Shown: one piece after another, positions 7,009 to 14,644 of the stretch
Position numbering within the stretch: position 1 is the stretch's first letter
How the letters are laid out: the number at the start of each line of letters is the position of its first letter
Assembly (NCBI GenBank): GCA_002373715.1
Contig: DFLI01000138.1
Span: 1 to 30,431, forward strand
Origin: Bacteroidales bacterium UBA3623
Lineage (GTDB): Bacteria; Bacteroidota; Bacteroidia; Bacteroidales; UBA932
Length of the DNA: 30,431 nucleotides
Direction: 5' to 3'
Notes under the pieces: generated by a model
What the model saw: the letters and a program-made list of their open reading frames with translations, nothing else
Told to the model about the DNA's origin: nothing
Databases searched by the model: none
Translations under genes and position numbers: made by a program

Positions 7009-8859
7009 ATGAAACTTGAACGCATACTTGAACGCCTCAATTCTCTTGAAAAGGGCCAGTTCATTAAGATTATCAACAATCTCTCTTCGGAAGAAAAGAA
7101 CAATCCCAAGTTGGAGGCCATACTCAGCCAGGCTGATTCCAACCTAAAAAACGCGGATGCAATTCAGCTTGCGCAGGCATTTGAGGCACTGGCTGACCCG
7201 TATGTTGCATTCGTGATGGAAGACTATTCGAAGATTTCTTCGCAGCTAGATATCCTCCTAAACATCATTACACGCGATGGCAATTGCATCATGCGGCTTG
7301 ATTGGTTCTCGAAACTCTACGAGGAGCAAATCAAGAAGCAGAAGAAAGCAATTGAAGTGTTCAAGGCCGACGTGACAGCAGAAAAGCCTTCTATGGACCC
7401 GCCCCGCGTTAGGGACTACAAGACTTTCGCAGCCTGCTTAAAGAAAGCATATTATAATGACACCGAGCTAAACTTCTCGCCGAAGATCACGCCGGACGAA
7501 CAGTCCATCCTTGACACCCTTGCTGAATGCCTCGAATTATCGTTAGACGAGAGAACGATGATTAAGTATTCCGTGCTCGGGATAAAGAAATCCCAAAACA
7601 TTGAAGATGTTGTAGCTGAACTTAAGGATAAAGGCCTGGCGTTCCTATCAAAAAAGAACAATGTCATATATGTGGCCGATGAGGTCGTTTCCCTTGCCCA
7701 GCGTATCCGTGGACGCGAGATTGCAGACAAGTACTTCCGTCGTGTCCTCTTACAGTTCAAGGAGCCACAGATTAACCTTATCTGCAGAAAGCACAGCATT
7801 GACGTCAAGCTTCCTTACAACGAAAAGGTTGAAAGCATCATCTCATCTGGTGTCTCCTTCTCTGAAGTACTGAAAGAGGATATTTTCAAGGCCGATGTGA
7901 AGCTGGCCGATAAGAAGAAGGCTATAGCAGAGCTCTGTGATGAAAAGTTGGGCATCACCCCAGCCATCAAAGGTGCCACGCTCGATGACAAAATCGCCAA
8001 CCTTATTGACTTCTTTGCGAAGCAGTACGGTGACGAGAAAATCGGCATATCTACTGGAGGCTATGAACGGATGGTGTTTGACCTAAAGGCCGATGTAAAG
8101 GATGCTGAAAAGATTGTCCGTGAGAAGTTCCAGTTACAGGAAGATGACGTCATGCACGGCGAGTTCTTGACGGATTATAATATCATGCCTAGAGATGTTC
8201 TTGAGCTCTTCTCCACTGAGGCCCTTACGGCCCTTTGCGAGGCTAAGGAGATTAAGACACGTGGCAACATCATTGAGAACATTCTAGCCGCGTACAAGGA
8301 TACTGAAGACATGCTGGTAGAGAACTACGAGGCCATCGGCTTCCGAGATATTAATACTCTAAAGGAGAACGGCATAACTCTTACCGAAGCGGAGCTGGGT
8401 ACCACGTTCGAGGATGTAACAAAATATATCTTCGGCAAGTTAGGCCTAGAGGTCGACGAGAAACTGCGTAAGAAGTTAAATACGGAGAAGGACAAGATGG
8501 ATATCCTGATTCGTACAGGTGAGAAGTCCGTCGTCCTAGTGGAGTGTAAGACCGTGAAGGAGAACGGTTACAATAAGTTTAGTTCTATCTCTCGGCAGGT
8601 GAAGGCATATAAGAACCTACTTGAACGAAATAGTTACCAGGTAGACAGAATTTTCATTGTCGCTCCTGACTTTTCTGAGGATTTCGTCGCAGATTGCGGT
8701 GATGAGTTCTCCCTCCCCATTACACTTCTGAAAGCGAGTTCTCTCGCTGCTATCTATAATACCGTCAAGACAACTGGCACCGAACGTTTCACCCTACCAA
8801 TGCTTACCCGAGATATTCTTTGTCAGGAGGACCGCATCATACGCGCACTGAACAAATAA
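7009..8859 (+). CDS. 616-residue protein with C-terminal PD-(D/E)XK nuclease-like domain and SAP-like segments
   Basis: I do not recognise the full-length family. The last 150 residues carry all elements of a PD-(D/E)XK fold: a helix glutamate in GTTFEDV (E468), the strand aspartate in KMDILIR (D498), the VECK motif (E512, K514) and a following-helix glutamine in SRQVKAY (Q530). This arrangement is seen in Mrr-like and other restriction-type nucleases. Upstream, VLELFSTEALTALCEAKEIK with a following NIIENILAAY (about 397-429), and more weakly residues 255-290, resemble SAP-type DNA-binding helices. Residues 1-250 are mostly helical and charged. No signal peptide is present, so it is cytoplasmic. 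Its TAA overlaps the ATG of the next gene (TAATG), implying coupled translation. Base use is more AT-rich than in the flanking Sus genes. Confidence 0.7.
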   Translation: MKLERILERLNSLEKGQFIKIINNLSSEEKNNPKLEAILSQADSNLKNADAIQLAQAFEALADPYVAFVMEDYSKISSQLDILLNIITRDGNCIMRLDWFSKLYEEQIKKQKKAIEVFKADVTAEKPSMDPPRVRDYKTFAACLKKAYYNDTELNFSPKITPDEQSILDTLAECLELSLDERTMIKYSVLGIKKSQNIEDVVAELKDKGLAFLSKKNNVIYVADEVVSLAQRIRGREIADKYFRRVLLQFKEPQINLICRKHSIDVKLPYNEKVESIISSGVSFSEVLKEDIFKADVKLADKKKAIAELCDEKLGITPAIKGATLDDKIANLIDFFAKQYGDEKIGISTGGYERMVFDLKADVKDAEKIVREKFQLQEDDVMHGEFLTDYNIMPRDVLELFSTEALTALCEAKEIKTRGNIIENILAAYKDTEDMLVENYEAIGFRDINTLKENGITLTEAELGTTFEDVTKYIFGKLGLEVDEKLRKKLNTEKDKMDILIRTGEKSVVLVECKTVKENGYNKFSSISRQVKAYKNLLERNSYQVDRIFIVAPDFSEDFVADCGDEFSLPITLLKASSLAAIYNTVKTTGTERFTLPMLTRDILCQEDRIIRALNK

Positions 8860-9431
8860 TGTTTATGAGAAAACTTATCCTTTTTCTGCTAGCCCTTGTC
8901 TGTTACAAGGCAGCTTTTTCGCAGGATATCATTCCTGGCTATGTTACAGAAAGTAAAGCAGCTCAATTGGAAGGTTCCAAGGGCTTGTTTCTGAAGGTTG
9001 AGTATTTTAAAAAGAAAGTTGTTGCTATTAACGAAGTCGAGATGATTCCTGCAATGATTACTAATATCCGAACCGGTGACAAAACCCCATACGTCATTGT
9101 TAAGACAAAGGAAGAAGGGTCGACCACGCGGTATACAAGTATCATTGATTATGACGAGATTCCATCATGCATCGAAGCTCTGGAGTACATAATGACGACA
9201 GAGATTACCAGCAAACCAAACAATGAGGTACATGTCTTTATCATGACGAAAGATGCCCTTAGGATTGGCGCGACTTCAGAAATTTATGCTGGATCTAGAA
9301 AATGGAAGACCACATTCACACATGGAAAGTATATCGGCAACCCCAGGACTGACATTTTAGCCAAGAACATCAAGAAGGTAATTGAGCAGTTGAGCTCAGC
9401 AAAGGAGGTTCTTGACGAAAACTTGAATTAG
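8859..9431 (+). CDS. Small secreted protein of unknown function, coupled to the nuclease-like gene
   Basis: I start the 190-residue protein at the ATG at 8859 (MFMRKLILFLLALVCYKAAFSQD), which overlaps the previous stop as TAATG. An ATG at 8865 is the alternative. The N-terminus is a classical signal peptide with a probable signal-peptidase-I cut after AFS, and it lacks a lipobox cysteine. The mature part has alternating strands (KVEYFKKKVVAIN, YVIVKT, EVHVFIM) and a charged helical C-terminus. It would act in the periplasm or outside the cell, an odd partner for a cytoplasmic nuclease-like protein. I do not recognise its family and assign no function. No terminator is obvious downstream. The GC-rich hairpin region begins about 30 bp later. 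Confidence 0.7.
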   Translation: MFMRKLILFLLALVCYKAAFSQDIIPGYVTESKAAQLEGSKGLFLKVEYFKKKVVAINEVEMIPAMITNIRTGDKTPYVIVKTKEEGSTTRYTSIIDYDEIPSCIEALEYIMTTEITSKPNNEVHVFIMTKDALRIGATSEIYAGSRKWKTTFTHGKYIGNPRTDILAKNIKKVIEQLSSAKEVLDENLN

Positions 9432-9459
9432 CAGTATTGTGTAGCGCGGGGTGGAGAGA

Positions 9460-9635
9460 GGGGAAGGGTAGGCACTTCCGGGGGCTTGTGCACCCACGCA
9501 CAAGTATAGTGGGAGGGGCCCGTTGATTTTTGGATATTTGGCCGGAGCTTGCTCCGAGACAAATGTTCAAAAAGCAATGGGAGGGCCGGAGGGAGCGAAG
9601 CGACCGGAGTCCCCCGGAAGTGCCTACCCTTCCCC
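9460..9635. repeat. 25-bp perfect inverted repeat enclosing further hairpins
   Basis: The left arm 9460-9484 (starting GGGGAAGGGTAGGCAC) is exactly complementary to the right arm 9611-9635 (ending TGCCTACCCTTCCCC). The 126-nt interior holds CTTGTGC/GCACAAG at 9485-9504, CGGAG/CTCCG at 9543-9556 around CTTG, and a CCGG-flanked stretch near 9579-9606. Outside the arms, GGGGT and ACCCC can extend the stem across an internal loop. No T-run follows, so this is not an ordinary terminator. It could be a folded RNA, a repeat element or a remnant of a mobile element. Confidence 0.75.
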
Positions 9636-9911
9636 TACCCCAGCACGGCGCCAAGCCACATAAGCCAGCTACAGGGCTCGCAGACGGGCGATAGCACGGC
9701 GGGAGTAGCTGTGGAGCCGATTTAGGGCTCCGCCACGGGCTGAAAGTATAAAGGGGTAGGAGATTCCGTCGGCCTTCGGCCGCCGCTATCTCGCGGGGCT
9801 CCTTAATGGTGACCAAATCTCCGTTCCACAGCCGTCGGTCCTTCGGACCTCTCGCCATTTTGGCCGTCTGTGACCTTTGAAAGCAAGCTTTCAAGGCCCC
9901 AGACAACCAAA
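9636..9911. other. GC-rich non-coding stretch with a series of small hairpins
   Basis: No convincing gene is present. Successive palindromes include GGAGCC/GGCTCC (9713-9731), CGGCCTTCGGCCG (9770-9782), GGTCCTTCGGACC (9837-9849) and TTGAAAGC/GCTTTCAA (9877-9894). Two of these carry the stable cUUCGg tetraloop. Composition is clearly more GC-rich than the preceding genes. A structured RNA, a repeat cluster of the REP type, or both, would fit. Confidence 0.5.
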
Positions 9912-9939
9912 ACAGCCAGCTGCTTTCGCAGCCGGCTGT
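9912..9939 (-). terminator. Intrinsic terminator of tRNA-Ser
   Basis: On the minus strand ACAGCC-GGCTGC-GAAA-GCAGC-TGGCTGT forms an 11-pair hairpin with one mismatch and a GAAA loop, followed by TTTTGGTTGT. It begins 14 nt after the tRNA 3' end. Confidence 0.7.
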
Positions 9940-9953
9940 GGAACTTCGATTTG

Positions 9954-10041
9954 CGGAGAGACCGAGATTCGAACTCGGGATACCCTTTTGGAGTATACAC
10001 GCTTTCCAGGCGTGCCTCTTAAGCCACTCGAGCATCTCTCC
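9954..10041 (-). tRNA. tRNA-Ser (anticodon GGA)
   Basis: The 88-nt sequence folds as a class II tRNA. The acceptor GGAGAGA pairs with TCTCTCC, followed by discriminator G at 9954. The anticodon stem CACGC/GCGTG has loop CTGGAAA with anticodon GGA (reads UCC and UCU). A long variable arm (TACTCC/GGGTA) and a T arm with GTTCGAATC follow. CCA is not encoded. It has its own promoter (10067-10097) and terminator (9912-9939). Confidence 0.95.
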
Positions 10042-10066
10042 ATGGGCTTTCCCAAAATTGGGACTG

Positions 10067-10097
10067 CAAATATAAGAACTTTTTCAGAAACCGCAAA
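10067..10097 (-). promoter_or_regulatory. Promoter of tRNA-Ser
   Basis: On the minus strand TTTG (10097-10094), a 19-nt spacer and TATATTTG (10074-10067) match the Bacteroides consensus exactly. It lies immediately after the stop of the upstream lipoprotein gene and about 25 nt before the tRNA 5' end. Confidence 0.65.
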
Positions 10098-10110
10098 AAT
10101 AATTTGTGCG

Positions 10111-10872
10111 CTATTCTTTTTGCATACTTGCAGTGCCTTCCCAGTTGGCCGTGAAGGTGTAGCCATTGGAAAGGGCGAAATCGGCCGTTACCTTAAATTT
10201 GCTTCCACCCAGGTCGTCTACCCGGAGAACGCCCCTGGTAAGGGTGGCGTCGGTGTCTCCCCAATCGGCCAGCTTGACCACAGGCGTGCCGTCTTCTTGG
10301 GCGTAGGGAATGCAGTAGCCGTCTTCGTTGTTGTTCAGTTGCACCGACACCATGGTCTCGTCCATGTCCTTCATGAAGTCGATGTCTTTGCCCAGGTTGC
10401 TATACTTGATGTGGAGCCAGAAGCTCTGGGTGTCTTCACTGTTTACGGTGTGGGTGAGCGTCATCTGCATCTCCTGCGGCGTGCTCTCCCCCATGGTGAA
10501 GAGGTAACCCGTAGCGCTGTCCACTCCGTACTTCTTGTCTGCTTTGGTAAAGTAACCGGAATACACCGTAATACGGGCCTGCGCGGAAACATCCCCGCAA
10601 CGAGCCTGCAGAGTGGCGGCACCGGGAGCCTTAGCCGTGAGCTTTCCGTTCTGGAAATCTGCCACGTTGGTATTACTCACAAACACCACCAGCTGGTCCA
10701 GGTTGGTTGCGTGTTCAGGGTAGCATAACACGTTCACCTCTTGAACATCGCCGGGGAAAAACTGAATGCTGGCCGGGTCGATTTCCATTTTATTCACAGG
10801 GAGTTCGGGCTGCGGTTTGGTACAAGCAGCAACGACAAAGAGTAGGAAGATTAGGTTAAAAATTCGTTTCAT
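10111..10872 (-). CDS. Ig-like (BIG2-type) lipoprotein in an operon with GH9
   Basis: The 253-residue protein begins MKRIFNLIFLLFVVAACTK, a lipoprotein signal with the cysteine at residue 17. Residues of about 25-105 look like a bacterial Ig-like domain: MEIDPASIQFFPGDVQEVNV, then a VVFVSNTNVADFQNGKLTAKAPGAATLQ stretch ending in a strand with ARITV. The rest is a beta-rich domain of about 140 residues that I do not recognise. The gene starts 17 bp after the GH9 stop and is very probably co-transcribed. It may be a surface glycan-binding or scaffold lipoprotein serving the GH9 enzyme, which is inferred from context only. Confidence 0.65.
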   Translation of the reverse strand: MKRIFNLIFLLFVVAACTKPQPELPVNKMEIDPASIQFFPGDVQEVNVLCYPEHATNLDQLVVFVSNTNVADFQNGKLTAKAPGAATLQARCGDVSAQARITVYSGYFTKADKKYGVDSATGYLFTMGESTPQEMQMTLTHTVNSEDTQSFWLHIKYSNLGKDIDFMKDMDETMVSVQLNNNEDGYCIPYAQEDGTPVVKLADWGDTDATLTRGVLRVDDLGGSKFKVTADFALSNGYTFTANWEGTASMQKE

Positions 10873-10889
10873 ATATCAATAGTATAATG

Positions 10890-13349
10890 TTAGTCTTTAA
10901 CGGCTTCCGTTAACGGCACAAACTCGTAGCCCAGGCGCCGGAGCTTGCGGATGAGTTCCGGCAGACGGGCGTAGAACTTATCTGTGCGGGCATCTTCCGT
11001 TCCCAGGTGGACCAGCATGATATGGCCGTTCAAACCGTCCTTCTTCTCCACGGAAAACACCTTGTCCATAATGAATTGGCTACTGTAATAGTTCTTCATA
11101 TCCGGCGTAGTGTAGTCTCCGTTGGTGTATGTGCCAGCCTGGGTATAATTCACCACCTGCAGCCCCATGGAGCGTGCCCAGGAAGCAATGGCGGCATTGT
11201 AATACTCGTAAGGCGGCATAAAGAGGGGGGCCGATGCGGGAGTAATCCCGAAGGGAGCCATCACTTCGTAGCTCTTGCGGATATCGGCCTCAAACTCCTC
11301 GCGGGCGAGCAGGAGGGTGTTCCGGTTCTCCCAGGGCATATAGAGCAGGTGGCCGTAGCTGTGGCTGCCCACATAGTGGCCATCGGCCAATAAGCCTTTC
11401 ACCACTTCGGGAAACTTTTCGTAGAACTCTCCCGTGAAGAAGAAGGCACCCCGGATGCCGAATTTCTTGAGTGTGGCGCGGATGGAAGCGGCGCCATCGG
11501 CCTTATCGGCCGCCGTGAATACCAGGCTGATGCGCTTTTTGGCGGGGTTTGTGCGCACGATGCCGCCCTGGAACATCACATTATGGCTCTCCTGCCGGTT
11601 GCCCTCCATCTGGTAGGCCGATAGCGGGAAAGTGAGGCTGGCCGTGCCGTCCATGGTGGGCTCGTTGGTGGAATAGTCGTGCGTGGAGTCGTGGTACACC
11701 ATGCGGCCGGGCTGGAACTGTTCGTAATTGTTGCCACCCTCCGTGCTGATGCCGATGAGCGAGCCGAAGATGGTATCGTACACCGGGCCGTCCACCAGGC
11801 CGCCCGTGGTGTTGCCCAGCTTATAATTAATAATAAAGGAGTGGGGCTGCAGCGGGTAGGTTCCGCCCTTCGGGAGCTCCACAATCATGCTCACACCCCA
11901 GGGATTGCAGCCAAAGAGCCAATCGCGCAAAGCGCCTTCCATTTCCTCGTATGTGCGGTCCCCGGTGATCTGCCTGTAAAGGATGCACTGGGACAGCATG
12001 GCGGTGGTGAGATTGTTGGAGCACCAGATATTGGGAATGCCGTAGAGGAAGGGCGAGCCCTGGGCGCGGTCCCACACGCGGGCTATGCCGCTGCGGAGGT
12101 TGCGCACAAACTCTTCCTTGCCTTCGGCCGCCAAGTGCACGTGGCCCATGTTCATGAAGGGGTACCACTGGTAGTGGCGGGCGCTGTCGGCCCCCATCCA
12201 GGGGGTAACGGGTTCCTGCCGGCCATATTCAATGGCTTCCTGCAGGTATTTGCGGTCCCGCGTGAGGCGGTACATTTCCACGCCGGCCAGTTCCATGTCG
12301 TCCACCCAGTTTGTTTCTTCATAAATGTAGGGGCTCACCACGGAAGCCGTCTGGTGGAAGCCGGGGTACTTCACGCCCGTTTCCCAAGCATCGGCCGCCT
12401 TGGCCTTGATACGGGCCGCCAATTCCGGATAATAGGGTTCCAGCACGCGGCTGCCAATGGAGAAGCAGGATGCATATTTGCCCACAATGGATGCCTTACC
12501 GGTGGTCTTATTCACGCCGCCGTGCTTGCCCTGTTGCTGGGGCTCTCCTGAAGCGTAATATACCGGCCGGGCGCCGCCTTTTCCCCAACCATAGTCGGCC
12601 TGGTCTTCCGGCGGCCTGCGCATGCCCACATGGTCGCGGTCATCGGCCAGCTGGTTGTAATACTCCCCTGGCTCGGGGTTCATGCGGTCCAGCCAATCCA
12701 GGCCCCAGCGAATCTCATCCACAATGTCCGGAATGCCGTTGGCTCCGGGCGTTCCGTCTGTCTTATAAGCGTCTCCAAAGGCCTCGGGATTGCGTTCAAA
12801 GGCGTAAGCCATCTGGTAAATGGCATTGGCCGTTGTAGTGGTGTACTGGAGGCAGTCGGAGGCATCGTGCCAGCCGCCGCGCACATCCAGATGCTGGCCA
12901 CTTTTGGTGGGATGATAGATAATGATGGCATCCTTGGTGTGGCAGCTGTCCCGCAGGAAGGGATTCCAACCGCAGCGCTGCTGCCTCATGTAATTAAGCA
13001 CAAAATCTGCCGCACCATCATACACCTGCGGGCCGATGGGGAAGGTCTCGCTCTCGCTGTCTCCGGCTTTGATTCGGTAGGCGCCCGGCGACTGGAAGGC
13101 ACTGAAATCCAGGCGAGCCGTGGCGGCCATCTGGCCCAGCGGGCCGGTGGACCTGGCAGGGGCCCGGAACACCTCTACACCGGTATACACGTCCACCAGC
13201 GTGAACTCCTTGGGCGCATCGGCCCCCATGTACACCGCCACCTTGGTGGCCCCGGGCAGGTAACCCAGTTGATTGATCCGGACCCATCCTTCGGCACGGG
13301 TCTGTACAGCGCTCACCAAAAGCGCAAAAACTAGCAGAATCTTACGCAT
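10890..13349 (-). CDS. Secreted GH9 glycanase fused to a polysaccharide-deacetylase-like (CE4) domain
   Basis: The start is the ATG at 13349 (MRKILLVFALLVSAVQTRAEG, a signal peptide). The 819 residues comprise an N-terminal Ig-like cellulase domain (about 20-110), a GH9 (alpha/alpha)6 catalytic domain (about 112-585) and a NodB/CE4-type domain (about 600-819). GH9 motifs are visible: GWHDASD with catalytic aspartates near 162-165, and TNEPTMDGT with the likely acid glutamate at about 563. Substrates of the family are beta-1,4-glucans, mixed-linkage glucan or xyloglucan. The CE4-like part keeps SHSYGH (about 662-667) and an MPPY motif, but the usual TFDD metal site reads FTAAD. Its deacetylase activity is therefore doubtful or altered. 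Most GH9 enzymes lack this C-terminal domain. It is the first gene of a two-gene operon. Confidence 0.85.
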   Translation of the reverse strand: MRKILLVFALLVSAVQTRAEGWVRINQLGYLPGATKVAVYMGADAPKEFTLVDVYTGVEVFRAPARSTGPLGQMAATARLDFSAFQSPGAYRIKAGDSESETFPIGPQVYDGAADFVLNYMRQQRCGWNPFLRDSCHTKDAIIIYHPTKSGQHLDVRGGWHDASDCLQYTTTTANAIYQMAYAFERNPEAFGDAYKTDGTPGANGIPDIVDEIRWGLDWLDRMNPEPGEYYNQLADDRDHVGMRRPPEDQADYGWGKGGARPVYYASGEPQQQGKHGGVNKTTGKASIVGKYASCFSIGSRVLEPYYPELAARIKAKAADAWETGVKYPGFHQTASVVSPYIYEETNWVDDMELAGVEMYRLTRDRKYLQEAIEYGRQEPVTPWMGADSARHYQWYPFMNMGHVHLAAEGKEEFVRNLRSGIARVWDRAQGSPFLYGIPNIWCSNNLTTAMLSQCILYRQITGDRTYEEMEGALRDWLFGCNPWGVSMIVELPKGGTYPLQPHSFIINYKLGNTTGGLVDGPVYDTIFGSLIGISTEGGNNYEQFQPGRMVYHDSTHDYSTNEPTMDGTASLTFPLSAYQMEGNRQESHNVMFQGGIVRTNPAKKRISLVFTAADKADGAASIRATLKKFGIRGAFFFTGEFYEKFPEVVKGLLADGHYVGSHSYGHLLYMPWENRNTLLLAREEFEADIRKSYEVMAPFGITPASAPLFMPPYEYYNAAIASWARSMGLQVVNYTQAGTYTNGDYTTPDMKNYYSSQFIMDKVFSVEKKDGLNGHIMLVHLGTEDARTDKFYARLPELIRKLRRLGYEFVPLTEAVKD

Positions 13350-13352
13350 ACT

Positions 13353-13384
13353 CAAAGTTAGCCCATTGCCGGGAGAAAAACAAA
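13353..13384 (-). promoter_or_regulatory. GH9 promoter built on the upstream terminator's T-tract
   Basis: On the minus strand TTTG (13384-13381), exactly 20 nt, then TAACTTTG (13360-13353) match the Bacteroides promoter. The TTTG belongs to the T-rich tail of the terminator at 13385-13411. The -7 box ends only 3 nt before the ATG, predicting a leaderless or nearly leaderless GH9 transcript. Confidence 0.65.
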
Positions 13385-13411
13385 TCAGGCGGCCCGGGAA
13401 GGGTCGCCTGA
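13385..13411 (-). terminator. Terminator of the Rpn-type gene (repeat copy 1)
   Basis: On the minus strand TCAGGCGACCC pairs with GGGCCGCCTGA around loop TTCCC, followed by TTTGTTTTTC. It is one of four near-identical hairpins in the window, all with the same polarity relative to the upstream gene. Confidence 0.85.
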
Positions 13412-13417
13412 CTTGTA

Positions 13418-14377
13418 TTACTTCAGCGCTTGGATGGCTTCTGGCGTAAGGCCCGTAGCCTGGGCCAGAGTCTCAATGGGAGTGCCTAAAGACAGAAGGC
13501 TTTTAAGTAGTGCTTCCTTTTCAGCCTGTGCTTTGATCCTTTCTTCCTCAGCACCTTTCCTATACCCCTCCCGGCGAGCATACTCGGTAGTGGTGTAAAC
13601 AGTGTATTCGTCCAACATAGATGTAAGGTACTTTTTGAGATCACTTCCGTCCAGTTCATCTGTCCGGGCCAAGTCGAACACGGCGTCAAAGCCTGCCGGA
13701 TTGTCTGGAACTTTTGCAAAGTTATTCAAATTCCCGAATAAATAGCACCATCTCTCGGCATTTGTTTCCAACTTATCCCATACTTTCTGTAACCTCGGTA
13801 GTTCCAGGAAGAAGAACTGAAGGTTTTGACTAAGTATATCTTTCGGCTGGGAGAGCTCCCTGAATTGATAACCAAAAAAGAATTGGCCCGCATTTTTGTT
13901 CCCGTCGTGCTCCCGATTATAGTTGGCAACGCATAACACATACACGGGCTTGAGGTCGTAGGTCTTTGCTCCCCGCTCGATCTGCAGATGAATCAAAGAG
14001 CAACCATAATATAGGAGCCGATTGTCCATATCTAGATCGGGGACGCACTGCATTTCTACAATAAACCGTTCGTCTGTATGACGTGCAGTGCAGATTACAT
14101 CAAATACAGATCGCTTTTCCTTGGGACTAACAACCGGGATCTCGCTAGGAAGATATTCGATGTCTGAAACATCCACCGGAAGGATATCGTTAATCAGTTT
14201 CAGGAGGATCGGTTTATGGCCCAGAATGTACTTGAAGGCATAGTCTACCTTAAAGTCCATAAATACCGGGATGTTTTCAGGATGGTCCAGGAGTTCCTGC
14301 ACCTTGTCAATGCGATCCTGTTCGTAGTCTTTGAGCATCTGCTCAACGGTGGGGTCAAGGGTAAGTTTTGAGCACAT
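13418..14377 (-). CDS. Rpn-family PD-(D/E)XK protein (PDDEXK_2; recombination-promoting nuclease / putative transposase type)
   Basis: I start this 319-residue protein at the ATG at 14377 (MCSKLTLDPTVEQM), since the longer frame begins at a TTG. The N-terminal PD-(D/E)XK_2 domain shows FKVDYAFKYILG (about 42-53), then the catalytic pair with FDVICTAR (D93) and FIVEMQ (E108, Q110). Family members are often called Rpn or transposase-like and can promote DNA cleavage or recombination, but are not classical transposases. The C-terminus is a charged helix (about 277-295) followed by the small helical tail TGLTPEAIQALK. Standalone, it has its own promoter and terminator. No inverted terminal repeats or target duplications are visible around it. 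Confidence 0.85.
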   Translation of the reverse strand: MCSKLTLDPTVEQMLKDYEQDRIDKVQELLDHPENIPVFMDFKVDYAFKYILGHKPILLKLINDILPVDVSDIEYLPSEIPVVSPKEKRSVFDVICTARHTDERFIVEMQCVPDLDMDNRLLYYGCSLIHLQIERGAKTYDLKPVYVLCVANYNREHDGNKNAGQFFFGYQFRELSQPKDILSQNLQFFFLELPRLQKVWDKLETNAERWCYLFGNLNNFAKVPDNPAGFDAVFDLARTDELDGSDLKKYLTSMLDEYTVYTTTEYARREGYRKGAEEERIKAQAEKEALLKSLLSLGTPIETLAQATGLTPEAIQALK

Positions 14378-14383
14378 AATCAA

Positions 14384-14414
14384 CAAATGTTTATTGCCTG
14401 CAATACTATGCAAA
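14384..14414 (-). promoter_or_regulatory. Promoter of the Rpn-type gene
   Basis: On the minus strand TTTG (14414-14411), a 19-nt spacer and AACATTTG (14391-14384; one mismatch to TAnnTTTG) end 6 nt before the ATG at 14377. Confidence 0.5.
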
Positions 14415-14598
14415 AAATACCGATACGAACCCCCTCAAACAGCAAAACTTTTCTTCATTTTTCTTGCGAACATGGTAATACAACATCAAGATTTTAATGA
14501 ATGAAGCATTATATGATTGTCAAATATATAGTTGAGTCCCTTCGCCTCCTCAGCTGTTATGGCGAGGATAAATGGGATTCAGGCCGACAAGAAACAAA

Positions 14599-14625
14599 TC
14601 AGGCGGCCCGGGAAGGGTCGCCTGA
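14599..14625 (-). terminator. Terminator of the susC1 operon (repeat copy 2)
   Basis: This is the same hairpin as copy 1: on the minus strand TCAGGCGACCC and GGGCCGCCTGA around TTCCC, then TTTGTTTCTTG. It lies 20 bp after the stop of the DUF4251 gene. Confidence 0.85.
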
Positions 14626-14644
14626 TGAGTGAGAGTATCTTATC

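Noticed and set aside
9460..9911. CRISPR array or rRNA fragment in the GC-rich region
   Set aside because: The repeats are inverted hairpins of different sequence, not regularly spaced direct repeats, and no conserved rRNA segment is visible.
9370..10035. Minus-strand frame reading through the tRNA-Ser and the hairpin region
   Set aside because: Its first residues are the translated tRNA, a well-known type of false protein in genome annotations.
13418..14413. Classical insertion sequence around the Rpn-type gene
   Set aside because: The family is sometimes called transposase, but I find no terminal inverted repeats or target duplication, and the gene has a normal promoter and terminator of its own.
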